Below are positions 1 to 8,449 of a stretch of 24,988 bases of DNA, piece after piece. Every line of letters begins with the position of its first letter. The first letter of the stretch is position 1. The DNA is from Syntrophaceae bacterium UBA6078 (lineage in GTDB: Bacteria > Desulfobacterota > Syntrophia > Syntrophales > UBA2210). The position numbers were made by a program, and so were the translations under genes. The notes beneath the pieces were generated by a model. It worked only from the letters and a program-made list of their open reading frames with translations. It was not told the origin of the DNA and ran no database searches. The stretch covers positions 1-24,988 of the forward strand of contig DIXO01000026.1 of the NCBI GenBank assembly GCA_002428735.1, written 5' to 3'.

Positions 1-695
1 TTCCTTCAGAAAGGCTGCTTCAGTCTCCGACTTCCGCAGCCTTTCTGACCGATACAAAGCGGACAACTCATGTGCTACAAACCCGGACAGTTCTATTTGC
101 TCTTGACAGCCTTTTATGTTGACGCTTTTCCACGGCCGGGAATCGCATGTCGAAAAATCTCATTTTCACGGGATGCACGTGCAATCAAATTATCAGGGAA
201 AATTCCGCTGGATATATTGCATTAAATGGTTTGCGCATTAAGGACTTATGGTGGCAAGATATTCGTTGAGTCCTCCCGTATTCCCAGATTCGTTTTGCGA
301 TTATGGCACAACAGCTACGATCCAAGAGCAATTAAGATAAGACTTGTCATTACAATTCGATCATGGTAAACACCCCGATGTAAAGTTTACTAATTGCATT
401 ATGTCATGCCGTAGTTGGCCTAAAGCGCAGGCGAAAAAGGCTGGCCTGTGAATGGATTCCGAAGACTCTTGATTCTGTCGCACAGATTATTTTTTCTTTA
501 AAAATTTTATGAAATGTGAGATCAGGCGATGTCGGTTACCTTTATGGGATTGCCTGCCACATAACACGATCAGATCATCAAGCCCCCGGGTTACTTGCCG
601 GCTGGGTTGTGCGTGGATATGTTTTTCTGTCAAACAATTCGGTATCGTTCAATTTTCGAGATGAAAACCACATTTAGAAACAAGGAGGTCGTTGT
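1..695. other. Non-coding leader region upstream of the BKACE gene
   Basis: I see no convincing gene in these bases on either strand. The only recognisable structures are the long inverted repeat at 6-48 and the strong ribosome binding site of the following gene (AAGGAGGT at about 681-688). Several AT-rich stretches (for example 485-515) could hold promoter elements, but no pair of -35 and -10 boxes stands out. The region may be a degraded former gene or a regulatory leader; the sequence does not decide. Confidence 0.5.
6..48. terminator. Long inverted repeat, possible terminator of a gene left of the window
   Basis: Thirteen bases at 6-18 are exactly complementary to 36-48, with a 17-base loop between them. 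Such a stem could form a stable RNA hairpin. No run of T follows on the plus strand and no run of A precedes it, so it does not fit the classic intrinsic terminator. It could instead stabilise the 3' end of an upstream transcript or be a transcription-factor target. Confidence 0.35.
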
Positions 696-1583
696 ATGAA
701 AAAACTGATTATCAATGTTGCCTTGATTGGCAACACAACATCCCGGGATAAAAACCCGAATGCTCCCATAACCCCGAAGGAAATAGCAGAGAGCGCCATT
801 GAAAGCTATCATGCCGGAGCTGCGGTATGTCACGTGCATGTCCGTGATCTGAAGACGCATGCCACCTCCATGGATTTTGAGCTATATCGTGAAGTCTTTG
901 AACGCATTCGCGAAAAGTGCGACATGGTCATCAACCTAACCACCGGCACGGGAGGGCGGCTGCTATGGGACGAGGCTACCAATACGTGGGACGCGTCGGG
1001 GTTGAAATCTCCCGAGGAACGGGTCGAACATATAGTGCGATTACGCCCGGAAATTTGTTCCCTTGATATTGGCACCATGAACATGGGGAACAGGGCCTTT
1101 GTCAATCTGCTCCCCATAGTGGAAAAGATGGCTGTTATGATCAGGGATGCCGGGGTAAAGCCCGAGCTGGAAGTCTTCGAACCCGGTGACATCCTTATCG
1201 CCAAGGATCTGGTCAGGAAAGGGCTGGTCAAAGATCCTCCTCTGTTACAGCTCTGTCTTGGCATACCCGGGGGGATCGGTGCCACGCTGGAGGATTTCGT
1301 CTTCATGCGCAGCCTGCTCCCGGATAATGCTCTGTGGTGTTCCTTTGGTGTGGGACCCGCTCATTACCCTGTTGTGGCAGCGGCTATCAGTTCTGGTGGC
1401 CACGCCCGGGTGGGGCTTGAGGACAATTTGTATATCAGCAAGGGAGTCTTGGCAAAAAGCAATGCCCAGCTGGTGGAAAAAGTTGTAAAGCTAGCGAACC
1501 TCCTGGACAGAGAGGTCGCCACATCTCAAGAAGCACGGCAGATACTGGGGGTAACCAAACAAGACAGCAGGCAAAAAAGTTGA
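696..1583 (+). CDS. BKACE family enzyme (3-keto-5-aminohexanoate cleavage protein-like)
   Basis: This 295-residue protein belongs to the Kce/BKACE (DUF849, PF05853) family, zinc TIM-barrel enzymes. They condense a beta-keto acid with acetyl-CoA to give acetoacetate plus a new CoA ester; the founding member acts in lysine fermentation. Visible family marks are the HVHVRD motif at residues 46-51, whose two histidines bind Zn, the NLTTGTGGR segment at 80-88, LEVFEPGD at 158-165, and the GLEDN motif at 240-244, whose glutamate completes the metal site. Length is normal for the family. The start is fixed by a strong AAGGAGGT ribosome binding site 7-8 bases before the ATG. The next gene, an MDR dehydrogenase, follows after about 130 bases and may be co-transcribed. 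Members act on many beta-keto acids, so the substrate cannot be read from sequence. The family call is firm; a lysine-fermentation role is only possible. Confidence 0.88.
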   Translation: MKKLIINVALIGNTTSRDKNPNAPITPKEIAESAIESYHAGAAVCHVHVRDLKTHATSMDFELYREVFERIREKCDMVINLTTGTGGRLLWDEATNTWDASGLKSPEERVEHIVRLRPEICSLDIGTMNMGNRAFVNLLPIVEKMAVMIRDAGVKPELEVFEPGDILIAKDLVRKGLVKDPPLLQLCLGIPGGIGATLEDFVFMRSLLPDNALWCSFGVGPAHYPVVAAAISSGGHARVGLEDNLYISKGVLAKSNAQLVEKVVKLANLLDREVATSQEARQILGVTKQDSRQKS

Positions 1584-1714
1584 AATCCCTTTCCGTTCTT
1601 TGGCGGGAAATGGAACAGAAGAGTGAAGAAAAAAGTCATTGACGGTGGTTTGACCGAGCGAAGGGATGAGAAAGTGAACCACTAGAATTCCCACACATGA
1701 AAGGTGTGAGCGTT

Positions 1715-2806
1715 ATGAAAAGCAAAGCGATGGTACTGGAAGCGCCGGGGAAGATGTCACTCAAAGTATTTGACGTTCCGGAAATCGGTCCGGTGGATGC
1801 GCTGCTGAAAGTGGAAATGGTGGGCGTGTGCGGCTCTGACGTGGGGATGTATCATGGGAAAAAGAGCAGAAAACCCCGGCCCTTCCCCATTATTATGGGT
1901 CACGAGATGGTCGGCGAGATTGCGGAGATCGGAGAGACCGCAGCAGAGTATCACGGCGTCCGCAAAGGTGATCGTGTCATTGTGGAATATGCCTTCGGAT
2001 GCGGGCATTGCCGGAATTGCCGTATGGGCAAATATGTTCAGTGCGAATCGCAGTTCTGTTACGGATCGATGATATCCTGCAATGACCCCAAACATCTCTG
2101 GGGCGCCTACAGTGAATATCTCTATATCGCCCCTAATGCGAATGTCCACAAGATCAGCAGGGATGTGCCTCTTGAGGCGGCAGTACTGATCTCGGCCGTT
2201 CTGGGAAATGCTATACGGTGGTTGCGTATAATCGGCGGTGTCACCATTGGAGACACCGTTGTGATTGAGGGACCGGGGCAACAGGGATTAGCCGGAGTTG
2301 TGGCGGCCCGTGAATCAGGTGCGGCACATATTATCGTTACGGGCACATCAATCGATCAATCAAGAATGGAACTTGCGCGGGAATTCGGAGCCACATATTG
2401 CTGTAATATAGATCAAGAAGATCCCGTTGAACTGGTGCGAGACATAACAGGCGGCTCAATGGCTGATATCGTAATGGAGGTATCCGGCCATCCCCAGGGT
2501 CTGATCACCAGCTTCGATCTTGTGGGACGAGGAGGAACAATCGTAATGCCCGGACTCTATGGCATGGACACGGAAATCCCTCTCATGATGGACAAGGTGA
2601 TCTACAAGGAAGTAAAACTGCTCGGGACGTTCAGCCACAATATGGTCTCCGTCATTCCTGCCATCAAACTGGTGGAGTCGAAAAAATATGCGCTGGAAAA
2701 GATGGTCACTCACCGATTCCCCCTTGCAGAGGCGGAAATGGCGGTTCGGGTAGCAGCCAGGGAAATAGCTGGCGAAGATCCCATCAAGGTTGTGATCGTG
2801 CCCTGA
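1715..2806 (+). CDS. Zinc-dependent MDR-family alcohol/polyol dehydrogenase
   Basis: A medium-chain dehydrogenase/reductase of 363 residues. The N-terminal GroES-like domain shows the catalytic zinc region (VGVCGSDVGMYHG and GHEMVGE). A structural zinc loop of four cysteines (pattern C-x2-C-x2-C-x7-C) lies in FGCGHCRNCRMGKYVQC. The Rossmann domain shows the glycine motif EGPGQQGLAG, expected to bind NAD(P). The reaction is oxidation of an alcohol or polyol, or the reverse; the substrate is unknown. The frame is open six codons further, from 1697, but only the ATG at 1715 has a plausible ribosome binding site (GGTGTGAG). That site lies in the 3' arm of a small CACAC/GTGTG hairpin that could mask it. 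The BKACE gene upstream suggests a shared catabolic pathway, perhaps of an amino or hydroxy acid. It is not a clear match to 3,5-diaminohexanoate dehydrogenase, so lysine fermentation is not proven. Confidence 0.87.
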   Translation: MKSKAMVLEAPGKMSLKVFDVPEIGPVDALLKVEMVGVCGSDVGMYHGKKSRKPRPFPIIMGHEMVGEIAEIGETAAEYHGVRKGDRVIVEYAFGCGHCRNCRMGKYVQCESQFCYGSMISCNDPKHLWGAYSEYLYIAPNANVHKISRDVPLEAAVLISAVLGNAIRWLRIIGGVTIGDTVVIEGPGQQGLAGVVAARESGAAHIIVTGTSIDQSRMELAREFGATYCCNIDQEDPVELVRDITGGSMADIVMEVSGHPQGLITSFDLVGRGGTIVMPGLYGMDTEIPLMMDKVIYKEVKLLGTFSHNMVSVIPAIKLVESKKYALEKMVTHRFPLAEAEMAVRVAAREIAGEDPIKVVIVP

Positions 2807-3470
2807 TAAGTACCATGGTGATAGTATCTTCCAATGTGAAGTAAATGGGGAGCTCCAAAGATAAACTGAAAAGAGGCACAGCCGGAGCTAGGGGAGTCTC
2901 TCAAGGCAGTTTGTATCATGAACCTTTAGGTCCTTATGGACGAGGTATCTTCTGATCCACGTTTTGCTTATCACGTCTTCCTGTTGTGCCATAATTGTCG
3001 GTGTTTCGTTGAAAACATATTCGAAGGGCTCTTCAGTCTTTTAAAGATTTGGTTGTATCGGTACAGGAGAATTCTCAAACATCGTTTCCATTTCAATACA
3101 AGAAGGAGGAACGCTCTCTTCCTCTCAATCTCCCGGTTATTTAAAAACCATTCAGTCCCCCGCAAGTACCAATTGCTGAAAACTTTTCTCACTCAGAGTG
3201 TCTTCACGAATTAGGGAAACCAAGATAAACCTTTTTTCTTTGATAAGTGACTATATTTTGGTATGAATACCAGAAATATCTTCCGGCAGAGAACCGGCAA
3301 CGGGACATGGCAGGTGTATCTTTAATTCATTTGTGCAACAATGATGGTGCACACGTTGCTGAAAAATTAATTGTCGCTGCATAAAGGAACGGCACCAACC
3401 AACCGATGATATACTAAGAATAACGCGGAACGGGATAAACCCGCCGCAGATTGAAGGAGGAAGGCTACGT
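2807..3470. other. Non-coding gap with inverted repeats
   Basis: No gene is supported here. Two overlapping open frames (about 2936-3214 plus and 2971-3192 minus) lack ribosome binding sites and recognisable protein character. Structure is present: a near-perfect hairpin at 3253-3279, a spaced TGTGCA/TGCACA repeat at 3332-3353, and a TATACT hexamer at about 3410-3415 that could be the -10 box for the FecR gene, although I see no good -35 box before it. The gap probably contains the promoter and control region of the FecR-OmpA-CHASE2 set. Confidence 0.4.
3253..3279. promoter_or_regulatory. Near-perfect inverted repeat upstream of the FecR gene
   Basis: The left arm at 3253-3264 and right arm at 3267-3279 are complementary over 12 pairs with a two-base loop and one bulged G. 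The palindromic core is TGGTATGAATACCA (3259-3272). No T-run follows, so a dyad operator is as likely as a terminator. It lies about 190 bases before the FecR start. The regulator is unknown. Confidence 0.35.
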
Positions 3471-3917
3471 ATGAAAAAAATATTTGTTTTCTGCCTCATA
3501 ATGACGTTTCTGCTACCCTGTCTCGCCATGGGAGAAAATTCGTCGATCGGGAAAATCAAAACAAGCAAGGGCGAGGTCGTCGTCACCCGGAGCGGCAAAG
3601 AAATTCCGGTCCATATTGATGACTTGCTTTATCAGAACGACACCATACGGACGGGCGCAGACAGTGCGGTTGGCATTATCTTTGAAGACAACACAGTTTT
3701 GTCCCTGGGACCTCAAAGCGAGTTGGTGATCAATGAATACGTTTTCGCCCCTGAAAAAGGCGCGCTTTCCATGATGACCAGCATGCTGAGAGGCACCGCC
3801 ACCTATCTGTCAGGCATCATCGGCCGCCAGTCTCCGGAATCGGTCAAGTTTCAGACTCCCGACGCAACGATCGGTATCCGCGGGACACAGTTTCTTGTGA
3901 AGGTAAAAGGCAGGTAA
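3471..3917 (+). CDS. Secreted FecR-domain protein
   Basis: A 148-residue protein with a clear signal peptide (MKKIFVFCLIMTFLLPCLAMG), followed by a FecR domain (PF04773 type). Typical pieces are GKIKTSKGEVVVTRSG, the central DTIRTGADSAVGIIFEDNTVLSLGP and the closing TPDATIGIRGTQFLV. It has no transmembrane segment after the signal peptide, so it should act in the periplasm. This differs from classical FecR anti-sigma factors, and stand-alone FecR domains are usually of unknown ligand. The ribosome binding site GAAGGAGGA before the ATG supports the start. The OmpA-like lipoprotein begins 79 bases later and the CHASE2/HD-GYP gene follows. FecR, OmpA and CHASE2 proteins often sit together, which suggests an envelope sensing unit. 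Confidence 0.85.
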   Translation: MKKIFVFCLIMTFLLPCLAMGENSSIGKIKTSKGEVVVTRSGKEIPVHIDDLLYQNDTIRTGADSAVGIIFEDNTVLSLGPQSELVINEYVFAPEKGALSMMTSMLRGTATYLSGIIGRQSPESVKFQTPDATIGIRGTQFLVKVKGR

Positions 3918-3996
3918 CTCGCGATTGTGCGGCATGCAATACAGTGTGTTTACAGATTTCTTAACTTATCACACAATCCATACAAGTGAGGCACAT

Positions 3997-4599
3997 ATGA
4001 AAAAATTTATCACCCTACTTATGAGTGTAAGTCTTCTTCTGGCGTTAGCGGGCTGCGGAGCCAGAAGCATGGTTGTTTTAATCCCGGACCCTGACGGTTC
4101 TGTCGGACAGGTGGTCGTAGCGAACGAGGGCGGGCAGCAGATCTTGACCGAGGCGAATCAGTCGGTACGGGTGACTGATCAAAAGACAGCTCCGAGCGAG
4201 GTAACGACTCTCAGCGCCGAAGAGGTTCGCGCCACCTTTTCCGAAGCGCTGGCGGCACAGCCGATGCCCCCGGCAAAATTCATTCTCTATTTCCTGCAGG
4301 GGTCGGATCAACTGACCGCTGAATCAAAAGCGGTCGTCCCTGAAATCATTCAAACCATCCGAAATAGAAAATCCACCGATATCGTTATTTCCGGGCATAC
4401 CGACACGGTTGGCGCGATGGAATACAATTACAGACTGTCCCTTGAACGGGCAAAGGTGCTGTATGATATCCTGGTGGACAGCGGCGCAGTCCCTGCCCAT
4501 ATTACCGCCACCTCGCACGGTGAGGGCAATCCCCTTGTGAAGACGGCTGATAATGTTTCGGAACCACGGAACCGAAGGGTTGAGGTGGTGATCAAATAA
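3997..4599 (+). CDS. OmpA-like peptidoglycan-associated lipoprotein
   Basis: A 200-residue lipoprotein. The frame is open upstream to 3925, but the true start is most likely the ATG at 3997: it begins a proper lipoprotein signal (MKKFITLLMSVSLLLALAGC, lipobox LAGC with Cys20) and has a GTGAGG-type binding site. The C-terminal half, from about residue 94, is an OmpA_C domain (PF00691). It starts FILYFLQGSDQLT and contains GHTDTVGAMEYNYRLSLERA and, near the end, EPRNRRVEVVI. These carry the Asp and Arg that bind diaminopimelate of peptidoglycan. The protein should tether the outer membrane to the cell wall. The intervening segment is low in recognisable motifs. Its place between a FecR protein and a CHASE2 sensor suggests that it passes or localises an envelope signal. 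Confidence 0.87.
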   Translation: MKKFITLLMSVSLLLALAGCGARSMVVLIPDPDGSVGQVVVANEGGQQILTEANQSVRVTDQKTAPSEVTTLSAEEVRATFSEALAAQPMPPAKFILYFLQGSDQLTAESKAVVPEIIQTIRNRKSTDIVISGHTDTVGAMEYNYRLSLERAKVLYDILVDSGAVPAHITATSHGEGNPLVKTADNVSEPRNRRVEVVIK

Positions 4600-4628
4600 C
4601 CACCTCCGGTGGCACTGCAGGGCAATGA

Positions 4629-6740
4629 ATGAAAAGAGCATCGAGCAGATTTTCCACGTATGATTCCAACGGTCTTGCCACAACAGGAAGGTCAGGACGC
4701 CTCCGTATCTTCATCTGGGGGCTCCTGGCCACTATGCTTTTTGCCGCCCTCTTTGCGCTCAAACCAACCCTGCTGCAACCTCTCGATTACCTGAACCAGG
4801 ACCTCCTGCTGAGAAGTTTCCCCAACAATCATGTCAGCGCCAGACTGGTCATCGTCGACCTAGACGAAAAAAGCCTGAAACAATACGGACAATGGCCCTG
4901 GCCCCGCTACCAGGTGGCTCGGCTCTTCGATAAGATCGCGGCGATGAAGCCGGCGGTCATCGGTATCGACATGATTTTTGCCGAGCCTGACAGGACTTCC
5001 GCAGTGCGGCTTTTGAAAGACCTGGGAGAGGCCTATCAGATTGATCTTTCCATTGGCCCGCTTCCGACCGCACTGAGCGATAACGATCGAATCCTTGCCG
5101 AAGCGCTGGCCAGAGGTCCCTTTGTCCTGGCCAATCAATTTCATTTCAATCGTTTTACAAAAAGTTCGGAACGCTGTGTTCTGCACCCCGTCAACATTTC
5201 CTTTATGCAACGTACCGGGGCGAGTGAAGAGAGAGCAATGCTTCCCCATAGCAGCGGCGTCCTGTGCAATTTACCGATACTTTCAGAACAGGCTGATTCC
5301 TCAGGTTTTGTCAATTTCAGCCCTGATAAGGACGGCATGCTGAGACGCCTTCCCCTGCTCATCGAGTACGGAGGAGAGATGTACCCCAGTCTGGCCCTTG
5401 CCACGGTTCTGAAATACAAAGAGACTGGCCATCTCCTCCTGAAAAAGCATGGACGGACCCTGCAATCCGTTAATTATCAGGAAACCATCGTCCCTGTGGA
5501 CCCTCACGGCCATATTCTGATCAAATACCGTGGCCCTAAGAGAAGCTATGACTATGTATCGGCAGCTGATATCATGGATGGCAGTGTGTCACCGGAACGG
5601 CTCCAGGGGCGCATAGCCTTTGTCGGCACGTCTGCTTCGGGACTGAAAGAGTTGCACACATCACCGTTTGACCCCATATTCCCAGGAGTAGAGGTGCATG
5701 CCACTGTTGCAGACAATTTGCTCACGGGTGATTTCATCTCCGTGCCTACATGGTCAAACGGCCTGATTCTGTCGCTCCTTATCGTTCTTGGAGTGTTATT
5801 GAGCCTGCTTGTTGCTTTCAGAACCGCCCAGACCTGTTTTTTTGTCATGTTGATCTGTATTGTGGGGTTATGGCTGGGAACGCAACAGGCTTTTTTCCAT
5901 CAGGGAGTGTTTGTGGGGACGGCATTCCCGATTGCGTCGGTTGTCTGCGGGTACATATTTCTCACCGTTCTCAAATACCGGCTTGAAGAAAAGAAGACGA
6001 TCTCTCGGATGCGTGAGCTGCTTTTAACCCAGGATATAACCATTGAGAGTATGGCCAACCTGGCTGAATACCGGGACTATGAAACCGGAGGCCATATCAA
6101 ACGTACCAGAAGATATGTCAAGCTGCTCGCCGAGCACCTGAAAAAGCACGACAAGTACAAACACTTTCTCACCGATGCAAACATTGACATGCTGTATAAA
6201 TCCGTTCCCTTGCACGATATCGGCAAAGTCGGCATCCCCGATAATATCCTGCTCAACCCGGGTCCTTTGAACGAAAAAGAATTCGAAATCATGAAAACCC
6301 ATACGCTCATGGGTCGAGACGTAATCGAATCCTCGGCCCGCAAACTCGGGAAGAAATCTTTTCTGTCCATCGCGGCGGAAATAGCTTACACTCATCAGGA
6401 AAAATGGGACGGCTCAGGGTACCCAGAAGGACTTAAAGGGAACGCCATCCCCATCAGCGGCAGGCTTATGGCTCTCGCTGATGTCTATGACGCGCTCATC
6501 AGCAAGAGGATATATAAGCCACCTTTCCCGCATGACGTGTCTGTGGAAATCATCAGGCAAAGCAGGGGCACCCACTTTGATCCCGATCTGGTGGATGCCT
6601 TCCTTGAAATCCACGAGCAGTTCAGAGAGATCGCCCGGGAATTCGCAGATTTTAAAGAGGAACGTGAAACACTGGAACAAAAAACCAACCCCGAAGATCT
6701 CATACAGGAAAGCGCACAGAACCGGATTGAACCCGCGTAA
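4629..6740 (+). CDS. CHASE2 sensor with HD-GYP c-di-GMP phosphodiesterase output
   Basis: A 703-residue membrane signalling protein. An N-terminal transmembrane helix (about 27-44) precedes a periplasmic CHASE2 domain (about 50-370, with VIVDLDEKSLKQYGQWPWPR and GIDMIFAEPD). Three closely spaced transmembrane helices follow at about 377-397, 403-419 and 428-447, and then a cytoplasmic HD-GYP domain. HD-GYP marks are YRDYETGGHIKRTRRY, HDIGKVGIPD (His529-Asp530), the THQEKWDGSGYP motif (His589) and MALADVYDAL. The domain hydrolyses cyclic di-GMP. Where many relatives have His-His-Glu, this one has His-Gln-Glu (589-591), a variant that I believe is common in one subclass, so activity is still likely. 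The start lies 29 bases after the OmpA gene with only a weak binding site (CAGGGCA). Output by HD-GYP, rather than the usual adenylate/guanylate cyclase or kinase, links this envelope sensor to c-di-GMP. Confidence 0.92.
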   Translation: MKRASSRFSTYDSNGLATTGRSGRLRIFIWGLLATMLFAALFALKPTLLQPLDYLNQDLLLRSFPNNHVSARLVIVDLDEKSLKQYGQWPWPRYQVARLFDKIAAMKPAVIGIDMIFAEPDRTSAVRLLKDLGEAYQIDLSIGPLPTALSDNDRILAEALARGPFVLANQFHFNRFTKSSERCVLHPVNISFMQRTGASEERAMLPHSSGVLCNLPILSEQADSSGFVNFSPDKDGMLRRLPLLIEYGGEMYPSLALATVLKYKETGHLLLKKHGRTLQSVNYQETIVPVDPHGHILIKYRGPKRSYDYVSAADIMDGSVSPERLQGRIAFVGTSASGLKELHTSPFDPIFPGVEVHATVADNLLTGDFISVPTWSNGLILSLLIVLGVLLSLLVAFRTAQTCFFVMLICIVGLWLGTQQAFFHQGVFVGTAFPIASVVCGYIFLTVLKYRLEEKKTISRMRELLLTQDITIESMANLAEYRDYETGGHIKRTRRYVKLLAEHLKKHDKYKHFLTDANIDMLYKSVPLHDIGKVGIPDNILLNPGPLNEKEFEIMKTHTLMGRDVIESSARKLGKKSFLSIAAEIAYTHQEKWDGSGYPEGLKGNAIPISGRLMALADVYDALISKRIYKPPFPHDVSVEIIRQSRGTHFDPDLVDAFLEIHEQFREIAREFADFKEERETLEQKTNPEDLIQESAQNRIEPA

Positions 6741-6836
6741 TAAATCCGACACCTTTTATCCAAAAACACATCAAAGCACGGAACTCCTCCAGAAAAGGTC
6801 CGTTACAGAAGACCGCCCGTTGCCCCTATTTTTTGG

Positions 6837-6865
6837 TTGACTGCCAGACTCATTAGTAATAGACC
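6837..6865 (+). promoter_or_regulatory. Weak sigma-70-like promoter before the acyl-CoA synthetase alpha gene
   Basis: TTGACT (6837-6842) is separated by 17 bases from TAGACC (6860-6865), about 34 bases before the ATG at 6899. The -35 box is good and the -10 box is poor, so this is only a candidate. Confidence 0.3.
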
Positions 6866-6898
6866 AGTGCGCGTTTACTGTGGAAGGAATGGGGAACT

Positions 6899-8308
6899 AT
6901 GGGGCTCAAAAGACTTTTTTATCCTGAGAGTATCGCCGTCCTTGGCGCGTCGCAAAACATGGGAGGGGGAAAGATTCCCTATCTTCAGATCATGCAGATG
7001 CTCGGCTACAAGGGAACGCTGTATCCCGTCAATCCCAAATATAACGAAATAAGCGGTCTGAAATCATACCCCTCCATTGATGACCTGCCCGAGGGTGTTG
7101 ATCTGGTCATTGCGTCGGTCCCTGCGGCTGAAGCCCTGAGCACTGCCGAGGCGGCGGCACGCAAACAGGTTAAGTTTCTGCATTTCTTCACGTCGGGCTT
7201 CAGTGAAGCAGGTAACCGATCACTCGAAACGCAACTCCTTAGAGAAGCGGCCAAGGGGGGAACGCGAATTGTCGGCCCTAATTGTATCGGCATTCATTGC
7301 GCGGACTCGCGCGTCAGTTTTACCCCCGAAACCCAGGGGGATATCTCGAAAGAGGTTGCCTTCTTCGGACAGTCGGGCGGTACAACCAGTAATTTTGTCG
7401 GCATGGCGATCGCCCGCAGGATCGGTCTCAACAAAGTTGTCTCCTACGGCAACCAGATCGATGTTGCCGCTGAAGACTACCTCGCATACTTCGCCGGCGA
7501 TGAACAGATCCGCGTCATCGCAGGCTATCTGGAAGATATTAAAAATCCCCGGAAATTTCTGAAGGCATTGGGAGAGGCAACCCGCAGCAAACCGGTTATC
7601 ATACTGAAGGGGGGAGTGACCCAGCAGGGGGCGCGCGCCGCGGCAAGCCACACGGGCGCTCTTTCCAGCAATCACGCAATCTGGTCTTCCGCCATTCAGC
7701 AGCACGGGGGGGTCCTGGTGGATACCATTGAAGCGATGCTCGATTTCGTCATGCTGGCGGTTTCAAAGCGAACAGCGCACGGTCCCCGCCTCGGTTTTCT
7801 GGGTGCGGGAGGGGGGGTCGCCGTGTCATTCACCGACCTCGCCGCCCGTGCCGGTTTTTCACTCCCTGAGCTTGAACCGGCAACACAGAAAATGATCAGC
7901 CAGAAGATCAGGGCGATCAATACATCCACAATCAATCCCGTCGATCTTGGGTTTTACGGCTTTGATTTTGAAGTGATGGCCTACACCATGAGGGCGCTGG
8001 CGAAAGACAGTAACATCGACGTGATTATCCCGTACTTTTCCGCTGATTATATCACGGTAGCACAATTTGATAAGATGGAAAGCGGCTCTGAAACGATCAT
8101 AGAGGCCGCCGATGAGACAACAAAACCGGTCATTCCCGTTCTGTCGAAGTTCGCGGAAACCAACATGGACGTGGAACGCGTCAGGGTTTCCATCTTCTCA
8201 GCGTTCAGAAAGGCCGGGCTCCCGGTTTATGCAACCATTCAGGATCTGATCTCCGCCACCGGGAAATATCTCGAGTGGCTCAACAAGGCATCGAGACATC
8301 ACCGCTAA
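6899..8308 (+). CDS. ADP-forming acyl-CoA synthetase, alpha (CoA-binding/ligase) subunit
   Basis: A 469-residue protein of the NDP-forming acyl-CoA synthetase family, whose members interconvert acyl-CoA, ADP and phosphate with acid, CoA and ATP. An N-terminal CoA-binding Rossmann domain (MGLKRLFYPESIAVLGAS, YPVNPKY, GPNCIG) is followed by succinyl-CoA-ligase-like domains (AFFGQSGGTTSNF, GNQIDVAAEDYLAYF, and AAASHTGALS). His251 of the SHTG motif matches the phosphorylated histidine of the family. The ATP-grasp (beta) part is not present in this protein or in any neighbouring gene, so a separate beta subunit elsewhere would be needed. GGAACT just before the ATG is a modest ribosome binding site. 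The convergent AMP-forming acyl-CoA synthetase next door also activates or releases acyl groups, which suits an acid-degrading anaerobe. Confidence 0.88.
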   Translation: MGLKRLFYPESIAVLGASQNMGGGKIPYLQIMQMLGYKGTLYPVNPKYNEISGLKSYPSIDDLPEGVDLVIASVPAAEALSTAEAAARKQVKFLHFFTSGFSEAGNRSLETQLLREAAKGGTRIVGPNCIGIHCADSRVSFTPETQGDISKEVAFFGQSGGTTSNFVGMAIARRIGLNKVVSYGNQIDVAAEDYLAYFAGDEQIRVIAGYLEDIKNPRKFLKALGEATRSKPVIILKGGVTQQGARAAASHTGALSSNHAIWSSAIQQHGGVLVDTIEAMLDFVMLAVSKRTAHGPRLGFLGAGGGVAVSFTDLAARAGFSLPELEPATQKMISQKIRAINTSTINPVDLGFYGFDFEVMAYTMRALAKDSNIDVIIPYFSADYITVAQFDKMESGSETIIEAADETTKPVIPVLSKFAETNMDVERVRVSIFSAFRKAGLPVYATIQDLISATGKYLEWLNKASRHHR

Positions 8309-8449
8309 GAACATCGGCATTTCTTTACATAATCATTGCTGGCTTTACGTTTTTCTTTCTGACTTTTCAACCCCTCCGTTCTTCGGTAGGAGCGCCGTCA
8401 CTGTAAAACAGGTTTCGAGTCCATTAGTCGGTAAGGCGCGGAGCCTGCC

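Noticed and set aside
304..320. TGGCAC as part of a sigma-54 promoter
   Set aside because: The -12 GC element (TTGC) is missing at the required spacing.
2936..3214. Small plus-strand open frame (92 codons) in the gap before the FecR gene
   Set aside because: No ribosome binding site, no recognisable protein character and an equally open antisense frame.
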